In this document: positions 59,963-64,000 of the stretch, piece by piece
How the letters are laid out: each line of letters opens with the position of its first letter
Numbering within the stretch: position 1 is the stretch's first letter
From: Citrus sinensis
Lineage: Eukaryota; Streptophyta; Magnoliopsida; Sapindales; Rutaceae
Length of the DNA: 64,000 bases
Direction: 5' to 3'
NCBI RefSeq assembly: GCF_022201045.2
Contig: NC_068558.1
Location: 6,787,501 to 6,851,500 of the forward strand
Position numbers and translations under genes: made by a program
The notes under the pieces: model-generated
What the model was told of the DNA's origin: nothing
The model's input: only the letters and a program-made list of their open reading frames with translations
Database searches by the model: none

Positions 59963-61320
59963 CTATAATAACAAAATGTAAAATCCAAAACTCATTCATG
60001 ACAGTCATGGCAAACAAGCAATAACGGATATCAAGCACTCAAGAAATCAAACAATTATATCATTAATGAGCATATCACAATCAAAAGCCACGTTCATACA
60101 AACATGGCTATAGTGAAATATAATTAACTATATATTAAAGTTAGACATTTTGTGATTATAAGAAAAATAGGTCTGGAAATATGTATAAAATACAAACTTA
60201 AATTATGACAATAGATTAAATAATTACAATAGATATAAAACGCTAAATTAATACCAATGAATTAATGCTTCGTTCAACTTTTTTTTTCCGCATTGTAATA
60301 TTTGTAAGAAAAAGAAGAACAGTAAAACGAAGAAAGAGAGAGGGGGCGAGGGGACCACTGAATTAATTCACCCATTCTTTTAATGCACCCAATTTATTTT
60401 GGAAGCATAAATCAGGGAATTGTGAATTAATGCACCCGTTCTTTTTCTTTGTTTTTTTTTCCTCTCAATTAATTTTTTTTCTCCTCTTTCTGAATTGCAT
60501 GACGGATTTTTCTTGAAAATTCTGATATTGACAAAAAAAAAAATGCGAATGAAAAAAAAAAAAAAACTCAGTTGCCTGACAAGACACACAGGCAGGCTTC
60601 CATGTTTCAAATTTTGCACAAACAAAAAGACGGATTGTTCTTTTCAAAACAAATAGCCAACAAATTTGAAACAATTAATTAATATAAAATATAAATATAT
60701 ATAGATTAAACTTTAAAAGCCATAGTTATGAAATTAGAATGTGAACTTATTGGATCAAAACTGGAGAGAACGTACATAGTTATGGCGGTAACTAAATTAT
60801 GACGATAATATAATATCTAATGATTTATATACTAGGGTTTATGGATAAGTAAGATACAATTATATTTTTATTAAAATATAGGGTTATAATAGGAAATTTA
60901 AAAAAGTGTGGTAGCTTAGTGAATAAACTGCTTATGAAAAGCAACCCCTACCTTCTTTTAAAAGCTGCTGACAAAATAGAGAAAATGATTAAATAAACTG
61001 CTTTTACAAAATTTACCAAATACTATTTTTATAAAAAATATGAAATAAACCGTTTATTAAATTTCAACCGCAATCCGAAAATGACCCATAGACGGTCAAG
61101 ATCCATGTACTGATTTAAATAGTTCACACGTACTCTCATGGTAAGAAAGATGACCTCAATATTTTGTTAATTTCTCTTAACGATGCCACTCAACTGCTTG
61201 ATCAATTATTACTCCAAGAAAGCCACAAGATAAATATAATTATGGAATTTAGGAATTTTCAAAATGGGCAAAATGTTATTGGGAGATAATTCATAAGTAG
61301 TAAGGATTCAATGATTGATA

Positions 61321-62532
61321 TTTTTTTTTTTTGAAAAGTAATTTCATTAAGCAAAACCAATTACAAACTGTTTAATAACCAAGAGGGTGGAGCTAAGTAC
61401 CACACTCTAGAATCTGACATAGAACTTCCTGCCCTCACAACAATGTGAGCAGCAAAATTCGCAGATTGACTAACAAACGAGAAATTCACTTCTCCTATAG
61501 ATAGAGCTAATGCCCGACACTCCTCAATAGTGAGACCAAAGCCATTAGGGCCTGAAAAACCCTCAGTCAAAGCTTGAAAAACTTGAAGGCAATCCATCTC
61601 AACAACACATGGGAATTGTAATTTCTTTAACCAGCTAAGAGCCTCCCGAATGCCAAGAGCTTCTGCCTCCCTTGAACCGAACATTCCAGGTCTGCCAACA
61701 CAATTTACTGCCAAAAAACAGCCATCTGAGTTACGAAGAACACAACTTAACCCAAACCTTCTCTGTGATTCAAAAATGGTTGCATCTACATTACACTTAA
61801 CCCAACCAAACTTAGGCCTTTCCCAACTCACAGCCCCATGAGCCAACCTATGCACATCATCATCAACATAATACACTTGCTTTTTAGCTACTTGCCATTG
61901 ATATAGAAACTGCCCAGCAAAATTTAAAACCTACTGGACATAGCCAAACTTGTCGTTCCAGATTATGTCATTTCGATGGATCCATATTCGCCCGCAAATC
62001 ATCATAGCTATATTGCAATCCTCCCTGCTGCAGCGTGTAAAAATATGCTCAAGCCACCCCAAAAAAGAAGCACAGCAGCCAACAAACCTAACAAGAGAAG
62101 AGAACCAGCATGACTTAACAAAGTTGCATTCTATCAATGCGTGCAGAACAGACTCCTCATTAGCACTACACACAACACAAGTAGATGTGATCTCTACTCT
62201 TCTAGAGATTAAGTTAACTACAATAGGCAACACATTCTTTGCAGCCCTCCAAATAAAATTCTTAACCTTGCTAGGAACATTCAATCTCCACAGTTTCTGC
62301 CACACACTAGCAAATAAATCAGGTGCAATAGGATTAATAATTTGTAACAGCTCCTCACCTTATAGCAATCGTGAGGATTGGCCTTCCAGTACCATAAATC
62401 ATTATCCCGTCTGGAGCTCAGGGGAATTTGTAAAATCAACTCCTTATCCCTTACATTAAAGATATCCGACACAACATCATAATCCCAAATCCGTTGATTA
62501 GGCACCATTAAACCACTTACAGGAGTGTTGAG
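61321..62532 (-). mobile_element. 3' part of an L1-type LINE, cut by an LTR element
   Basis: On the minus strand the element runs from 62532 to a poly(A) tail (61332-61321). It encodes the end of ORF2. A zinc-binding reverse-transcriptase domain (FIWRAAKNVLPI, CVVCSANEESVLHALIEC; about 61931-62305) comes first. An RNase H-like domain (VKCNVDATIF, REAEALGIREALSWL, VEMDCLQVFQAL; 61361-61876) follows, with its acidic residues kept. The parts are in different frames, so it is a pseudogene. The upstream end stops exactly where the LTR begins, so the 5' part of the LINE may continue beyond the retrotransposon, outside the window. Confidence 0.85.
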
Positions 62533-63150
62533 TGTTAGAAAATGTATATTTATAAAGGAGAAAATCGTCATTTTACATTTCACGTCTTACTAATAACCCT
62601 TACTTTTATGTATTTAAGCTTCTTGTAATTTAATTATGTGTGTTTTAGTTTAATTAAGTATTTTATGTATTTTAGGAGCATCATGGTCATTTCACAATAA
62701 ACGAGAAATCAGACGGCAAAACGGACATCACTTTTGAACTCAGGACGGTCGAAAACCTTAAGAGGAGCATAAAAGGAAAAATGGCACTGTTCACATGTAC
62801 GGTACTATTCACGTGTACGGTACTGTCTACGTTATTGTTCACGGCACTGTTCACATAGACAGATTGATGACGTGGCATTGACTGATGAGGTGTCATGATC
62901 CTGTTGGACTAAAATTCTTATGTACTGTTGATGGTGACGTGACAGCATATCAATAGACCAAAAATCTCGCGTACGATACATGCATCACACAGGATTATTT
63001 TCAACCAAACCGCGTCACTGTTCAACCCGGGTCAAACCGTGTTACTGTTCATCCGCGTGGTCAAACCGCGTACTATTGACTGATGACGTGGCGCAATCCT
63101 GAGCGTCCAAACTGTTTTTAATCCGATGGCCACGATTTACTCAATGTATC

Positions 63151-63158
63151 TATAAAAA
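63151..63158 (+). promoter_or_regulatory. TATA box of the LTR
   Basis: TATAAAAA at 63151-63158, about 715 bp before the LTR end, followed by a C-rich stretch. This suits the U3 promoter of a retrotransposon. A possible poly(A) signal, AATAAA, lies near 63252. Confidence 0.6.
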
Positions 63159-63872
63159 GGGGGTCTTCCCCCCCTAATTTGATAGCTTTGAATCCATTTT
63201 TGGGATCCATTTTCTGTAATTCCTTCTCTATCTTGTATTTTCTACGTATTTTAATAAATTTTCATTTTGCCCCTAGTTCAATAAATAGTGGCTAATTTTC
63301 TTTCAAGCTTGGGTTGAAGGTAAAGTCTCAACATGTGTCATGGGCTTTATTTGGTAAATTTACTTTCTCTTCCCCTCTAATTTTTGTGGATGTTTTGACT
63401 ACTCGTCGACAAATAATACTAATCTTGTCTAGTACTGCCTTGGTTTCACCGGCGCTCTAGTACAAGGTTATTATTATTTGGCACGATAAGCCCTTAGCAC
63501 CATATTGATTAGAGCGTGGTTCATGAGGTGTGGATTTCTCCCTCATGATTTAATTGGCATTAATAAGGATTATTTAGTCCATGATGCATGTTGATACGGA
63601 TCCAGATACCCAAGTACGTCATCTCAATAAATTTCTCTTCAATTTATTCTCGCCATTTCAATTTCAATTTTAGAATTTATTCTCGCCATTTCAATTCCAA
63701 TTTTAGGATAATCTAAATCATTTTGACCACTAATCCAACCATCCATTTACAAAATTAATTCTACACACAATTAAAATCCACCTCCTCGTGGGATCGACAC
63801 TCGTCACCATTAGTCTATTCTACAATAGATTCGTGTGCTTGCGGGTTCAATAAAATTTGCATAACAAGTTTT

Positions 63873-63890
63873 TGGCGCCGTTGCCGGGGA
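63873..63890 (+). other. tRNA-Asp primer-binding site
   Basis: TGGCGCCGTTGCCGGGGA sits six bases after the LTR end and pairs with the CCA-bearing 3' end of plant tRNA-Asp. It marks the start of minus-strand cDNA synthesis. Confidence 0.9.
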
Positions 63891-64000
63891 GGTAAGTAAT
63901 TTTAATTCATAGAATTAATTTTTGTGAATAATTTCTTTTAATTGTTTTCTTGTAATTTTTTTATTAAAAAAAAGTGAATCTACATTTAAAGGTTAGTATT

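Larger units (their letters stand above)
56989..61087 (-). mobile_element. Decayed PIF/Harbinger DNA transposon
   Basis: The ends are inverted: left GGGCCAGTTTGGGATTGCG and right (reversed) GGGTCATTTTCGGATTGCG, the GGGCCTGTTTGG style of Tourist/PIF elements. Both sides are flanked by ATA, a 3-bp repeat of the length expected for Harbinger. Inside, on the minus strand, lie a Myb/SANT-like reading frame (about 59140-59962) and a Harbinger transposase (57366-58735), the usual two genes of this superfamily. Both are broken, so the element is not autonomous now. Confidence 0.85.
62533..64000 (+). mobile_element. LTR retrotransposon (5' end; continues past the window)
   Basis: A 5' LTR at 62533-63866 (1,334 bp) starts TGTTAGAAAA and ends GCATAACA, giving the inverted terminal TGTTA...TAACA. 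After 6 nt comes an 18-nt primer-binding site at 63873-63890, TGGCGCCGTTGCCGGGGA. It is complementary to the 3' end of tRNA-Asp, as used by Athila-like Ty3 elements. The target flank is TTGAG. The internal region begins at the window end, so gag-pol is not visible. It inserted into a LINE. Confidence 0.9.

Overview
The window is nuclear DNA of a flowering plant. It has spliced genes with GT-AG introns, plant-specific families (FAR1/MULE, CBF/DREB, a plant UDP-sugar transporter, PEPKR), an intron-bearing tRNA-Tyr, AT-rich intergenic DNA and many plant transposons. The proteins look like a rosid eudicot, possibly Citrus; that genus is a guess from memory of similar proteins.

Layout. 1-2.6 kb: AT-rich DNA with a small Mutator-like MITE (928-1543, 10-bp target duplication). 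2,595-9,560: a complete-looking Mutator-like element (MULE) flanked by the 9-bp repeat ATGTGTGGG. It carries a FAR1/MULE transposase gene on the plus strand and a small GRF zinc-finger protein with a C-terminal membrane segment on the minus strand. The two genes converge on a minisatellite. About 10,037-15,191: a decayed relative with the same two-gene layout. 15.2-18.2 kb: SINE-like and duplicated sequence. 18.2-21.7 kb: PEPKR1 kinase, with three G-boxes upstream. 22.8-28.2 kb (minus): a NUP50-type nucleoporin with a RanBP1 domain. 29.2-31.9 kb (minus): UTR2-type nucleotide-sugar transporter. 35.6-40.4 kb (minus): a DUF4378/TRM-like protein whose 3.2-kb first intron holds a MULE MITE, itself invaded by a MITE with perfect 61-bp arms. 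44.95 kb: tRNA-Tyr next to a ~155-bp AT-rich tandem repeat. 45.9-46.6 kb (minus): a CBF/DREB1 factor. 54.5-55.2 kb (minus): an ERF group III (ERF027-like) factor. Between them lie SINEs and another MULE MITE (49,471-49,943). 56,989-61,087: a decayed PIF/Harbinger element with transposase and Myb/SANT remnants. 61,321 to the end: a LINE cut by an LTR retrotransposon that runs off the window.

The host genes are ordinary single-copy or transcription-factor genes and show no common pathway. The most notable material is the Mutator fraction: two complete-size elements and four or more MITE-like derivatives. The best candidate for an under-described system is the pairing of a FAR1-type transposase with a convergent GRF-finger/membrane-anchor gene, kept in two diverged neighbouring elements. 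This layout resembles mudrA/mudrB of maize MuDR, but the partner protein is unrelated.

Exon boundaries were read by eye from splice sites and reading phase. No alignment or database search was run.
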